Source of the DNA: Marinibacterium anthonyi
GTDB lineage: Bacteria > Pseudomonadota > Alphaproteobacteria > Rhodobacterales > Rhodobacteraceae
DNA: 64,000 nucleotides
NCBI GenBank assembly: GCA_003217735.2
Contig: CP031592.1
Location: forward strand, 1 to 64,000
Reading direction: 5' to 3'
Part shown: positions 35,972 through 43,518 of the stretch, piece after piece
How the letters are laid out: every line of letters begins with the position of its first letter
How positions within the stretch are numbered: position 1 is the stretch's first letter
The notes under the pieces: model-generated
Database searches by the model: none
What the model saw: the letters and a program-made list of their open reading frames with translations, nothing else
Told to the model about the DNA's origin: nothing
Position numbers and translations under genes: made by a program

Positions 35972-38900
35972 ATGAATTTGCACAGTGAAATAACCCTCCC
36001 CGATGGTGTGGCACAGATTGTCGTCTCCAACGGCACCGTGCTTGCCAATATCTCATCCGATCTGCTCGAGCGCGGCCTGAGCCTCGGGATCGGCAGTGAT
36101 CAGCTTCGTTTCGAACCGGTGGCGGACGGCGACGAAGGCCTGCCCGACCTGCTGGTCGAATTCCGCCCCCGCATCGACGCCGCCGACATGGTGCGCACGA
36201 TCGAGCCCGATGGCATCCCCGTGCAGAAGCTGTGCGGCGCCTTCGTCAACAAGATGAAGGACTGGGCGCTGGCCAACCGCAGCACCGTGCAGCTGGCCCT
36301 GCTTCAGTCCGACCAGCCCTGCGAGATCGGGGTGAAGGCGGGCATCCACCTGCCGGCACATTCCACCCCGCTGGTGTTCCGCGCCGGACTCGCGGTGCAC
36401 CGCGCCGCCGGCCGCCTGATCCTGCGGCTGCGCGACACGCGGACCGGCAAGACCGAGACCCGCAGCTTTCCCTTCGATCCCGCCAAGATCGGCGGCACCA
36501 CGCCCGACAAGTACCTGCAGATCGAACACCGGATCCCGGCCAATTCCGCCGAAGTCGAACTGTCGATGGCGGTGGCCTTCGATTCCTTCCAGGGCACCGA
36601 GCCGAACCAGGCCTCGTTCTTCTTCGTCGCCGATCCGCACGTGGCCCATGTCAGGACCTCGGGCCTGGAAATCCCCGGCGCCTTCGTTCTCGAAGGTCCG
36701 GCCGGCGATACCGGCAGCTATGTCTGGGCCCAGGCAGAGATGCCCGCCTTCCTCAGCGACAGCGCCGTGATGACGCTGCTCGACGGCGAGGCCTCCTATC
36801 CGCTGATGAGCGGCTCGGGGCGGCGGGTGCAGGTGACCGAGAACTACGGTCACACGATGATCATGACCGCCTCGGAAGCGGGCACCTACCGGTTCCTGAT
36901 CGACGGCAAGTTCGCCTTCAACCAGCACCTGGGCCCCGATCCGGCGGCGATCCGCATGCCGGCGGCCTATCTCACCGGCGCCACCCGCTGGCTGACCGTC
37001 ACCGACGAGGCCGGGACCGAACAGCTGTACGCCGACGTGGTGCTGCTGCCGCGCATCCTGACTCCGCATGACGTGCTGCAGGCCGAAGGCTCCGCCCCCT
37101 TCCCCGGGCCGATCTTTGCCGCCGCCAGCCACCGCTACGCGGCGCTGCGCGCCCAGCTTGCCGCCGGGCTCACCCCCGAACAGCAGGCCCAGGTCGCCTT
37201 TTGCCTGGACGTGGTCGAAGGCGGCTACGGCAACGTCAAGCTCAAGCCGCTGACCTTCCCCGAACACGACGCCCCCGACGTGTCGATCGTCATCCCGGCC
37301 CACAACAAGGTCGAAGTCACCTACCTGGCGCTGGCCTCGCTGCTGCTGGCCCACAACGACGCCACCTTCGAGGTGATCCTCGTCGACGACGCCTCGACCG
37401 ACAAGACCGCCGAGATCGAGGAAACCGTGTCCGGCATCACCGTCATCCACAATGCCCAGTCGCAGCGCTTCATCCGCGCCTGCAACGCCGGCGCCGCCCA
37501 GGCGCGGGGCAAGTACGTGATGCTGCTGAACAACGATGTCGAGGTCACCAACGGCTTCCTCGACGCGCTGATCGACGCCTTCGCCCGCTTCCCCAAGGTG
37601 GGGCTGGTGGGGTCCAAGCTGCTGTATCCCGACGGGCGCCTGCAGGATGCCGGCGGCATCATCTGGGGGTCCGGCAACCCGTGGAACTACGGCAACGGCC
37701 AGAACCCCTGGGATCCGCGCTTCTGCTATGCCCGCCAGGCCGATTACCTGACCGGTGCGGCGCTGATGACCACCAAGGACATCTGGGACCAGGTCGGCGG
37801 CCTCAGCTCCTACCTTGAACCGATGTACTTCGAGGACACCGACTTTTCCTTCAAGGTGCGCGAGGCCGGCTACCGGACCTATTTCGTGCCCTCCTCGATC
37901 GTCTACCACTTCGAGGGCATGACGAGCGGCACCGACACCTCGTCGGGCTTCAAGCGCTTCCAGGAGGTCAACCGGCCCAAGTTCAAGCGCCGCTGGGCCG
38001 CCGCCTACGCCGGCTTCGGCGAACAGGGCGTGAAGCCGGACCTGGAAAAGGACCGCGGCATCACCGGCCGGGTGCTGTTCATCGACTATGCCACGCCGCG
38101 CCCCGACCGGGACGCGGGATCCTACGCGGCGATCCAGGAAATCAAGCTGGTGCAAAGCCTTGGCTACAAGGTCACCTTCATGCCCCGCAACCTGGCGCAC
38201 CTGGGCTCGTACACCGAGGAACTGGAAAGGATGGGGGTCGAGATGGTCTATGCCCCCTTCCACCTGTCGGTGGACGAATATCTGGAACAACACGCCCGGG
38301 ATTTCGACGCCTTCTACATCACCCGGTTCTACGTCGCCCGCGACGTGATCGCCCGCCTGCGCCGCCTGGCGCCGCAGACGCGGATCATGCTCAACAACGC
38401 CGACCTGCACTTCCTGCGCGAACTGCGCGCGGGGCTGGCCAATGACGATCCCGCCCGGATCGAAGCGGCCCGCCAGACCCGCGAGATCGAGCTGGACGTG
38501 ATGACCCAGGCCGACGTGGTGCTGTCCTACAACGACACCGAACACGCGGTGATCCAGTCGCATACCGACGGCGCGGTGAAGCTGGCCAAGTGCCCCTGGG
38601 TGGTCGAGATGCCGAGCGGCGTGCCGCCGCGCGAAGGCCGCGCCGGCCTGTCCTTCCTGGGCAATTACCATCACCACCCCAATACCGAGGCGGTGCAATG
38701 GTTCGCGCGCCAGGTGATGCCGCTGCTGCACCCGCTGCATCCCGAGCTGGAATTCATCATCTACGGCTCGGCCATGCCGGACGACGTCAAGGCGCTGGCC
38801 AGCGAGCAGATCAAGCCCGAGGGCTTCGTCAAGGAGATCTCGGATGCCTATGACCGGCACCTGGTCTTCGTCGCGCCGCTGCTGTCGGGGGCGGGAATCA

Positions 38901-39181
38901 AGGGCAAGGTGCTGGCCGCGCTGGCCCAGGGCGTGCCCTGCGTGCTGACCCCCACCGCCGCCGAGGGTATCGGCGTGCGCAACGGACATGACTGCATCAT
39001 CGCCACCACCCCCGCGGAATGGCGCGACGCGATCGACGCGCTGGTCACCGATGCCGACCTCTGGCACCAGGTGTCGCAGAACGCGCGGGCCTATGTCGGC
39101 GACAGCTTCTCGTTCGAGACCGGGCGCACCATGATGCGCGCCGCCTTCGAAGCGGTGGATCTCTACTCGCCCGAACTGTGA
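35972..39181 (+). CDS. Bimodular GT2 + GT-B glycosyltransferase
   Basis: From ATG 35972 the protein has 1069 residues. About 1-420 is a beta-rich non-catalytic region. About 430-680 is a GT2 domain: VSIVIPAHNKVEVTYLALAS, VILVDDASTDKT, KYVMLLNNDVEVTNGFLDAL, and EPMYFEDTDFSFKVREAG with the ED motif. About 700-1060 is a GT-B domain: VLFIDYATPRPDRDAGSYAA, GLSFLGNYHHHPNTEAVQWF, then VFVAPLLSGAGIKGKVLAAL with a GxxxK donor-site pattern. Such two-headed enzymes can build an alternating disaccharide. The frame is open upstream to 35813 but that part lacks similarity. A strong terminator follows. Confidence 0.82.
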   Translation: MNLHSEITLPDGVAQIVVSNGTVLANISSDLLERGLSLGIGSDQLRFEPVADGDEGLPDLLVEFRPRIDAADMVRTIEPDGIPVQKLCGAFVNKMKDWALANRSTVQLALLQSDQPCEIGVKAGIHLPAHSTPLVFRAGLAVHRAAGRLILRLRDTRTGKTETRSFPFDPAKIGGTTPDKYLQIEHRIPANSAEVELSMAVAFDSFQGTEPNQASFFFVADPHVAHVRTSGLEIPGAFVLEGPAGDTGSYVWAQAEMPAFLSDSAVMTLLDGEASYPLMSGSGRRVQVTENYGHTMIMTASEAGTYRFLIDGKFAFNQHLGPDPAAIRMPAAYLTGATRWLTVTDEAGTEQLYADVVLLPRILTPHDVLQAEGSAPFPGPIFAAASHRYAALRAQLAAGLTPEQQAQVAFCLDVVEGGYGNVKLKPLTFPEHDAPDVSIVIPAHNKVEVTYLALASLLLAHNDATFEVILVDDASTDKTAEIEETVSGITVIHNAQSQRFIRACNAGAAQARGKYVMLLNNDVEVTNGFLDALIDAFARFPKVGLVGSKLLYPDGRLQDAGGIIWGSGNPWNYGNGQNPWDPRFCYARQADYLTGAALMTTKDIWDQVGGLSSYLEPMYFEDTDFSFKVREAGYRTYFVPSSIVYHFEGMTSGTDTSSGFKRFQEVNRPKFKRRWAAAYAGFGEQGVKPDLEKDRGITGRVLFIDYATPRPDRDAGSYAAIQEIKLVQSLGYKVTFMPRNLAHLGSYTEELERMGVEMVYAPFHLSVDEYLEQHARDFDAFYITRFYVARDVIARLRRLAPQTRIMLNNADLHFLRELRAGLANDDPARIEAARQTREIELDVMTQADVVLSYNDTEHAVIQSHTDGAVKLAKCPWVVEMPSGVPPREGRAGLSFLGNYHHHPNTEAVQWFARQVMPLLHPLHPELEFIIYGSAMPDDVKALASEQIKPEGFVKEISDAYDRHLVFVAPLLSGAGIKGKVLAALAQGVPCVLTPTAAEGIGVRNGHDCIIATTPAEWRDAIDALVTDADLWHQVSQNARAYVGDSFSFETGRTMMRAAFEAVDLYSPEL

Positions 39182-39282
39182 TCCGCGTATCCTGTCTCCG
39201 GCGGCCGCCCCGGCAGCCCCCGGAGACAGGACATCGCACCGGACATACTGGCTTCCCGGATATCATTGACCCGGACATGACA

Positions 39283-39308
39283 AAGGCGCCCCTTGGGGCG
39301 CCTTCTTT
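39283..39308 (+). terminator. Rho-independent terminator
   Basis: AAGGCGCCCC (39283-39292) and GGGGCGCCTT (39295-39304) form a perfect 10-bp stem, followed by CTTT. It lies about 100 bp after the bimodular glycosyltransferase gene and 70 bp after the end of the convergent yjbE-like gene, and can serve both. Confidence 0.8.
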
Positions 39309-39378
39309 CGTGATCAGATACGGGATCAGGCAGGACCTGGCAGGCCGGTTCCCGGCCTGCGCCTCCCGCCCGGCAGGT

Positions 39379-39639
39379 TCAGCTGCCCGGGGCGGTGGTG
39401 GTGGTCGTCGTCGTCGTGGTCGAGCTGTCACCGTCACCGCCCGAGGCGATCACGACAATGAGGAAGCCCGCGGCGGTCACGCCGACGATGGTTCCTGCGC
39501 TCAGTTCGTTACCACGTCCCGACAGGGGCGCCGGCACGTTCGGCGACGGAGCAGGCGAGGGGGCCGGCGTCTGAGCGGACGCCACAACAGGCAGCGTCGC
39601 GATCATCGTGGCGGCAAAAACAGCAGCAATCGTCTTCAT
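39379..39639 (-). CDS. Small YjbE/GfcA-like threonine-tailed protein, copy 1
   Basis: The 86-residue product has a signal peptide (KTIAAVFAATMIATLPVVASAQ) and a Pro-rich stretch (TPAPSPAPSPNVPAPL). A single hydrophobic helix follows (IVGVTAAGFLIVVIASGG), then GDGDSS and nine Thr. E. coli YjbE and GfcA are small exported proteins with the same GGDG-plus-poly-Thr ending, and they open the yjbEFGH/gfc exopolysaccharide operons. YjbF and YjbH homologues lie just upstream on the same strand. A CtrA-like site lies 25 bp before the start codon, so this copy seems to have its own promoter. Confidence 0.75.
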   Translation of the reverse strand: MKTIAAVFAATMIATLPVVASAQTPAPSPAPSPNVPAPLSGRGNELSAGTIVGVTAAGFLIVVIASGGDGDSSTTTTTTTTTAPGS

Positions 39640-39663
39640 GCTCCGAAACTCCTAAAGGCATGG

Positions 39664-39678
39664 TTAACTAAACGTTAA
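39664..39678 (-). promoter_or_regulatory. CtrA-like binding site (TTAA-N7-TTAA)
   Basis: TTAACTAAACGTTAA matches the full consensus of the alphaproteobacterial cell-cycle and motility regulator CtrA. It lies 25 bp upstream of the yjbE-like copy 1 start codon, overlapping where its promoter should be. Confidence 0.6.
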
Positions 39679-39804
39679 CGTACGGCAGCACAAATCTCAA
39701 CGAGATCTGTCGCTCCGTGCCCGGAAAAAGGCAGCAATCGGCAAATTTGCTCCATCACAAGGCGAAAAGGCAGTCGATGCACGGCAAGGAGACACCGTCA
39801 TCGG

Positions 39805-39862
39805 GGGCAGGGTCATGCCCTGCCCGCCAATAGTCACCCGGTCGCGGCGCCAGGCGCCGCGA
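39805..39862 (-). terminator. Two hairpins after yjbE-like copy 2
   Basis: GGGCAGGG/CCCTGCCC (39805-39825, 5-nt loop) and TCGCGGCGCC/GGCGCCGCGA (39842-39862, 1-nt centre) lie just behind the stop codon of the gene at 39870. They likely end or attenuate its transcript and separate it from copy 1. Neither has a U-tract. Confidence 0.5.
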
Positions 39863-39869
39863 TGCCACC

Positions 39870-40127
39870 TCAGTTGGTGGTGGTGGTCGTGGTGGTCGTG
39901 GTGGTGGTCGAGCTGTCGCCGTCGCCGCCCGAAGCAACAACCACGATCAGGAAGCCAGCCGCGGTCACACCGACAACGGTGCCGACGCTCAGGCCGCCGA
40001 TGGTGTTCGCCAGCGGGGCCGGAACGTTCGGCGACGGGGCCGGCGTCGGAGCGGGCGTTTGCGCAGCTGCGGCAAACGGAAGAGCTGCAACAGAGGCAGC
40101 GGCGAACAGAGCCGGGATACGTTTCAT
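39870..40127 (-). CDS. Small YjbE/GfcA-like threonine-tailed protein, copy 2
   Basis: The 85-residue paralogue of the preceding protein has the same parts in the same order. They are a signal peptide (ALFAAASVAALPFAAAAQ), TPAPTPAPSPNVPAPL, a hydrophobic helix (VVGVTAAGFLIVVVASGG), GDGDSS, and about twelve Thr ending in Asn. AAGGAG stands 8 bp before the ATG. The poly-Thr tail is encoded by runs of ACC and ACG codons, a short tandem-repeat tract that could change length in steps of one residue. It lies directly downstream of the YjbF homologue, about 145 bp away. Confidence 0.75.
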   Translation of the reverse strand: MKRIPALFAAASVAALPFAAAAQTPAPTPAPSPNVPAPLANTIGGLSVGTVVGVTAAGFLIVVVASGGDGDSSTTTTTTTTTTTN

Positions 40128-40272
40128 GCCCTATTTCTCCTTTGAATACGATTAATTACCCACCTAGCGCGGCAAATCCTAATTTTCAATTAAAAGGGTC
40201 CCGCGCAGCCCGACGTGGCCGATTTTTTCCGCTGCGCTGCAGAAAAACGGCCATTTGGGCAACACCGCTCAC

Positions 40273-40992
40273 TCATGGGGTGAGCTGCTGGACCGTGATG
40301 TAACCTATGTTTGGGCCAGCCCATTGCCGCGACCGCCAGACGGTCGAGCCCCGCGAATCGACCCAGAAATCGTTCACGATCGAACCGTCGTTCAGCTCGC
40401 AGGTTTCACGCAGGTGGCGCGTGGCGTGGCGGCGTTCCACGATCACGATGGTTTCCGACCCCAGGTTGTCGACCGCGCAGACGAAGTCCATCGGCACCGC
40501 CTTGTTGTCGAGCGCGCTGTAGATCTGCCGCTTGGCCCCCTGCCCCGTGCCCTTGCCGCGCAAGGTGGCAAGAATCGGCCCACCCTGGGCCGAGATCATG
40601 TCGCCGCCCAGGCCGCGGGTGCCCACCAGCACCCCGTCACGCAGGGTCAGGGTCACGTCGTTCTCGGTCCGCCAGACCAGAAGCCGCCCGCCTTCTTCCC
40701 CGGCCTGCGATCCGTTGCGCTCGGCCGCGATGTAAAGGAAGGCCTGGCTGCCGGTCTTGTCGACCTCGGCCTGGATGAATTCCCCGTCGATCGTGTTCAG
40801 AACCGCGCGGGTCAGCTGGGGCTGGGGCGCGGCATCGCCGCCGCCCACCCCATCCACCGCCCGGCCCGCGGCCGACCGGATGGCATCCAGCGTCTGCAGC
40901 GTCGCGCCGGTCTCGTCGCCGCGGTTGGTGCACCCGGCCAGACCCACCAGCCCCGCCAGGGCCGGCACCAGAAGAAAACGATAAGCGGTCAT
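40273..40992 (-). CDS. YjbF/GfcB-family lipoprotein
   Basis: From ATG 40992 the protein has 239 residues. It starts with a lipoprotein signal (FLLVPALAGLVGLAGC, Cys21). The body has RAVLNTIDGEFIQAEVDKTG, TLTLRDGVLVGTRGLGGDM and ETIVIVERRHATRHLRETCE, features of the YjbF family, whose members act in exopolysaccharide export at the outer membrane. Its start overlaps the stop of the yjbH-like gene by 4 bp (ATGA), so translation is coupled. Copy 2 of the YjbE-like gene follows. Confidence 0.85.
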   Translation of the reverse strand: MTAYRFLLVPALAGLVGLAGCTNRGDETGATLQTLDAIRSAAGRAVDGVGGGDAAPQPQLTRAVLNTIDGEFIQAEVDKTGSQAFLYIAAERNGSQAGEEGGRLLVWRTENDVTLTLRDGVLVGTRGLGGDMISAQGGPILATLRGKGTGQGAKRQIYSALDNKAVPMDFVCAVDNLGSETIVIVERRHATRHLRETCELNDGSIVNDFWVDSRGSTVWRSRQWAGPNIGYITVQQLTP

Positions 40993-43310
40993 TGCCAGAA
41001 CCTCACCGACTGGTCGTCGAGCGCCCTGCGATGGGCCGCCCGGATCTGCGGATAAAGCCGGCCCGGCACGTTCAGCTTCTGACCGCCGTCGCGGGTGATG
41101 GGCGTGATCGTGGTGCCGACGGTCTGGCGGCTGGGTTTGCCCAGGATCCAGTTGACCGGCATCGTGAAGCGGATGCCCTTGTCGAACGACCCTTCGCCGA
41201 ATTCCTCGGCCGAGACATCGGTGATCGTGAAGAAGGCGCCGATGCTCCATCCGTTGTCGAACATCCGGTCCAGCCCGAAGGTGCCGCCCCAGTCGCCGGC
41301 CAGGTAGCGCCCGACATCGACCTGGGCCACCAGGTTCGGCCCGAATTCGTAATAGGCCGAGGCATGGCCGGTGGCGATAGTGTAATCGTACTGGCCGAAC
41401 CCGAACAGCTGGTCCTGGTCCCGCTGGGCCACGTAGTTGGCCTCGATCCCCAGGCCAAGCGGGCTGTTGACGGGTTTCCACAGCAGTTCGGTCGAAAGCC
41501 CGCCGAACATCTGTTCCAGGTAGCCGAAGGTGGTGCGCGCATAAAGGTTCGCACCCGGGCGCCACTGCTTGGCGACATAAAGATTGCGCATGGTGAATTC
41601 GTGCCTGGCGTATTCCGCCCAGTCCGAGCGCACATGCGGCAGCACCGAATTCGACGGCCGCCCGTCATCCAGGTCGCCGAACAGCTTGTAGCGCAGCGAT
41701 CCGGCGACGATCCAGCCGGGCGCCGGCAGGTAGGTACCGTTCAGCTCGGCGCCGACATCCAGGCGGATCGGCGCGTCGGGGTCGAAGTAGCTGGGCTGGA
41801 AATAGGGCTGCAGCGCATAGGTGAAGCGCGGATACAGCTCGTCGTTCAGCGCCGCGTCGGGGCTGAGAGGCGGTGGATCGGAATAGCCGATCAGCGCCTC
41901 CATCGAGGCGGTCGAATCGGTTTCGAATTCCACCACTTCCAGGTCCGATCGCCGGATGATCGCCCGGTTCAGCGCCATGCCGCCCGATTGCGGCACGATG
42001 TAGAAGGTCTCGACCGACGGCGGCAGGGTATTGGCCATGGCGCGGGCGACCCGGCCGATGGCGTTCATGTGCGGCCAGTAACGGCGGTTGAAGAACCGGA
42101 CCTCGGCCTCGTGCGCGGTGATGGTCAGCGATTCGACCGTGATCCCCTGGGGATCCAGCACGCCGATCAGGGTGTCGCGCAGCGCCGGCGAAACCGACCG
42201 GTCGCCCGCCCAGGAGGTGCTCCAGGCTTCGGGGTCGGTGCGCGGATCCTGGCGCACCAGCACCGGATCGGGCGCCGAGATCACCACCGGCACGGCGGGC
42301 GCGCGCGGGTTGGCCTGGATCTGGATGCTGAAGCCGACTTCCGAGCCGTACATGTAATAGCCGCCTAGCCGGATCGAATCGCTGAGCTGGTATTCGACGC
42401 CCAGGTTGATCGGCGACTTGCGGTCGAGGATCCCCATGTCGTCGACCTCGGTCACGTAGGCGTCCGAGGAATATTCGATCTTGAAGCCCAGCTTCTCGTT
42501 GGGCTGCCATTCGATGCCGCCGAAGGGGGCCATGGGCCCGCGGAACCACTGGTCCCAAGCCAGCTCGCCACCCGTGGAATTCGGGTTGTAGGACGGCCGG
42601 TCGCCGTAGCCGCCGATCGATCCGTAGGATCCAAGCCGCCCCCAGCCCATGCCGCCGGTGACCTTCACCGTGCCGCTGGCGCCCAGCCGCGACGGCGGCA
42701 GGGCAAAGGTCTTGGTCGCGGCGATGAATTCGCCCGCCGAGATGCCGGTCCCGACGAAATCCTGCAGGCCCAGGGTGACCGTGGGCAGATAGTCGCTTTC
42801 CTTCAGCAGGCGGAAGCGCAGGTCGAAGCTGCGGTCGTAATAGGTGTCGAAGCCGGCAAAGTTGGCATTGGCGAAGGAATTGTAGCGGAAGCTGGCCGAG
42901 ACCCAGGGCAGGCCCTGGAAGGTCAGCGTATAGCGGCCGATGCCGCCGAACCAGCCGACGCCGACGTCGATCTGTCCGTCCGGCTGCGCCTCGCCCGAGG
43001 GCATGTCGATCAGGCCGGCGACCCCGTATAAGTTTAGCGTCGGCCGGCCGGGATAGCGGGCGACGGTCGGCGCGGCTTCGGGATCGACCGGGCCGGTCAC
43101 GTATCCGGCGGCGGTCTGCTGGGTCCAGCCCTGCGCCAGGGCCGGGCCCGAGAGGACCGGCGCCAGAAGCAGGGCCAAAACCGGGGCCAGAACCGGTGCA
43201 AGCACCGGGGCCAGGGCCGGACCGCCGATGCGTCCCGCGTTTCCGACGGCACCCCTCAAGATGCCTCGTCCCGGCTGAATGTCGTTGCTCACCACTGCCT
43301 GCTGCCCCAA
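40989..43310 (-). CDS. YjbH/GfcD-family outer-membrane beta-barrel protein
   Basis: The 773-residue protein is a typical YjbH (DUF940). An N-terminal export signal (LAPVLALLLAPVLSGPALAQ) precedes TLNLYGVAGLIDMPSGEAQP and DVGVGWFGGIGRYTLTFQGL, and many amphipathic beta strands follow to the C-terminus. YjbH forms or supports an outer-membrane passage for exopolysaccharide. The start is uncertain: TTG at 43310 is used, with GTG codons 15-18 bp further in. The LAPV tripling in the signal region comes from a short DNA repeat. No YjbG (GfcC) gene lies in the cluster. Confidence 0.85.
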   Translation of the reverse strand: MGQQAVVSNDIQPGRGILRGAVGNAGRIGGPALAPVLAPVLAPVLALLLAPVLSGPALAQGWTQQTAAGYVTGPVDPEAAPTVARYPGRPTLNLYGVAGLIDMPSGEAQPDGQIDVGVGWFGGIGRYTLTFQGLPWVSASFRYNSFANANFAGFDTYYDRSFDLRFRLLKESDYLPTVTLGLQDFVGTGISAGEFIAATKTFALPPSRLGASGTVKVTGGMGWGRLGSYGSIGGYGDRPSYNPNSTGGELAWDQWFRGPMAPFGGIEWQPNEKLGFKIEYSSDAYVTEVDDMGILDRKSPINLGVEYQLSDSIRLGGYYMYGSEVGFSIQIQANPRAPAVPVVISAPDPVLVRQDPRTDPEAWSTSWAGDRSVSPALRDTLIGVLDPQGITVESLTITAHEAEVRFFNRRYWPHMNAIGRVARAMANTLPPSVETFYIVPQSGGMALNRAIIRRSDLEVVEFETDSTASMEALIGYSDPPPLSPDAALNDELYPRFTYALQPYFQPSYFDPDAPIRLDVGAELNGTYLPAPGWIVAGSLRYKLFGDLDDGRPSNSVLPHVRSDWAEYARHEFTMRNLYVAKQWRPGANLYARTTFGYLEQMFGGLSTELLWKPVNSPLGLGIEANYVAQRDQDQLFGFGQYDYTIATGHASAYYEFGPNLVAQVDVGRYLAGDWGGTFGLDRMFDNGWSIGAFFTITDVSAEEFGEGSFDKGIRFTMPVNWILGKPSRQTVGTTITPITRDGGQKLNVPGRLYPQIRAAHRRALDDQSVRFWQ

Positions 43311-43444
43311 GTCTGTTGTCTTGTCTTAGACCATGGGCCCCCGGCCCCGATCAATTGCCGCCCCCCGGGTTTTGCCCCGGGCCGCGGAAAAAATCCGACC
43401 CTGCGGCCTTCCTGCCGCGCTTTCGCGCGGGACCCGTCGCCGGG

Positions 43445-43480
43445 TCATGTCACGGGACATGCCACGAGACATGTCACGGG
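43445..43480. repeat. Short direct repeat with ACATG/CATGT dyads
   Basis: CATGTCACGGG occurs at 43446-43456 and 43470-43480, 24 bp apart, with a degenerate third copy between them. The copies lie just downstream of the CapD-like gene. Function unknown. Confidence 0.4.
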
Positions 43481-43518
43481 AAATTCGGGGGCCCGGACGC
43501 CGGCCCCGGACGGGATGA

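Noticed and set aside
36053-39067. 1004-codon open frame on the minus strand
   Set aside because: It mirrors the bimodular glycosyltransferase, has no domain motif and is rich in Gly/Arg/His as expected of antisense frames in GC-rich DNA.
39379-40127. Trinucleotide runs considered as non-coding microsatellites
   Set aside because: They encode the poly-Thr tails of two paralogous proteins with good signal peptides and ribosome-binding sites.
40993-41565. N-terminal extension of the YjbF-like gene to 41565
   Set aside because: It would overlap the YjbH-like gene, and the lipoprotein signal begins at 40992.
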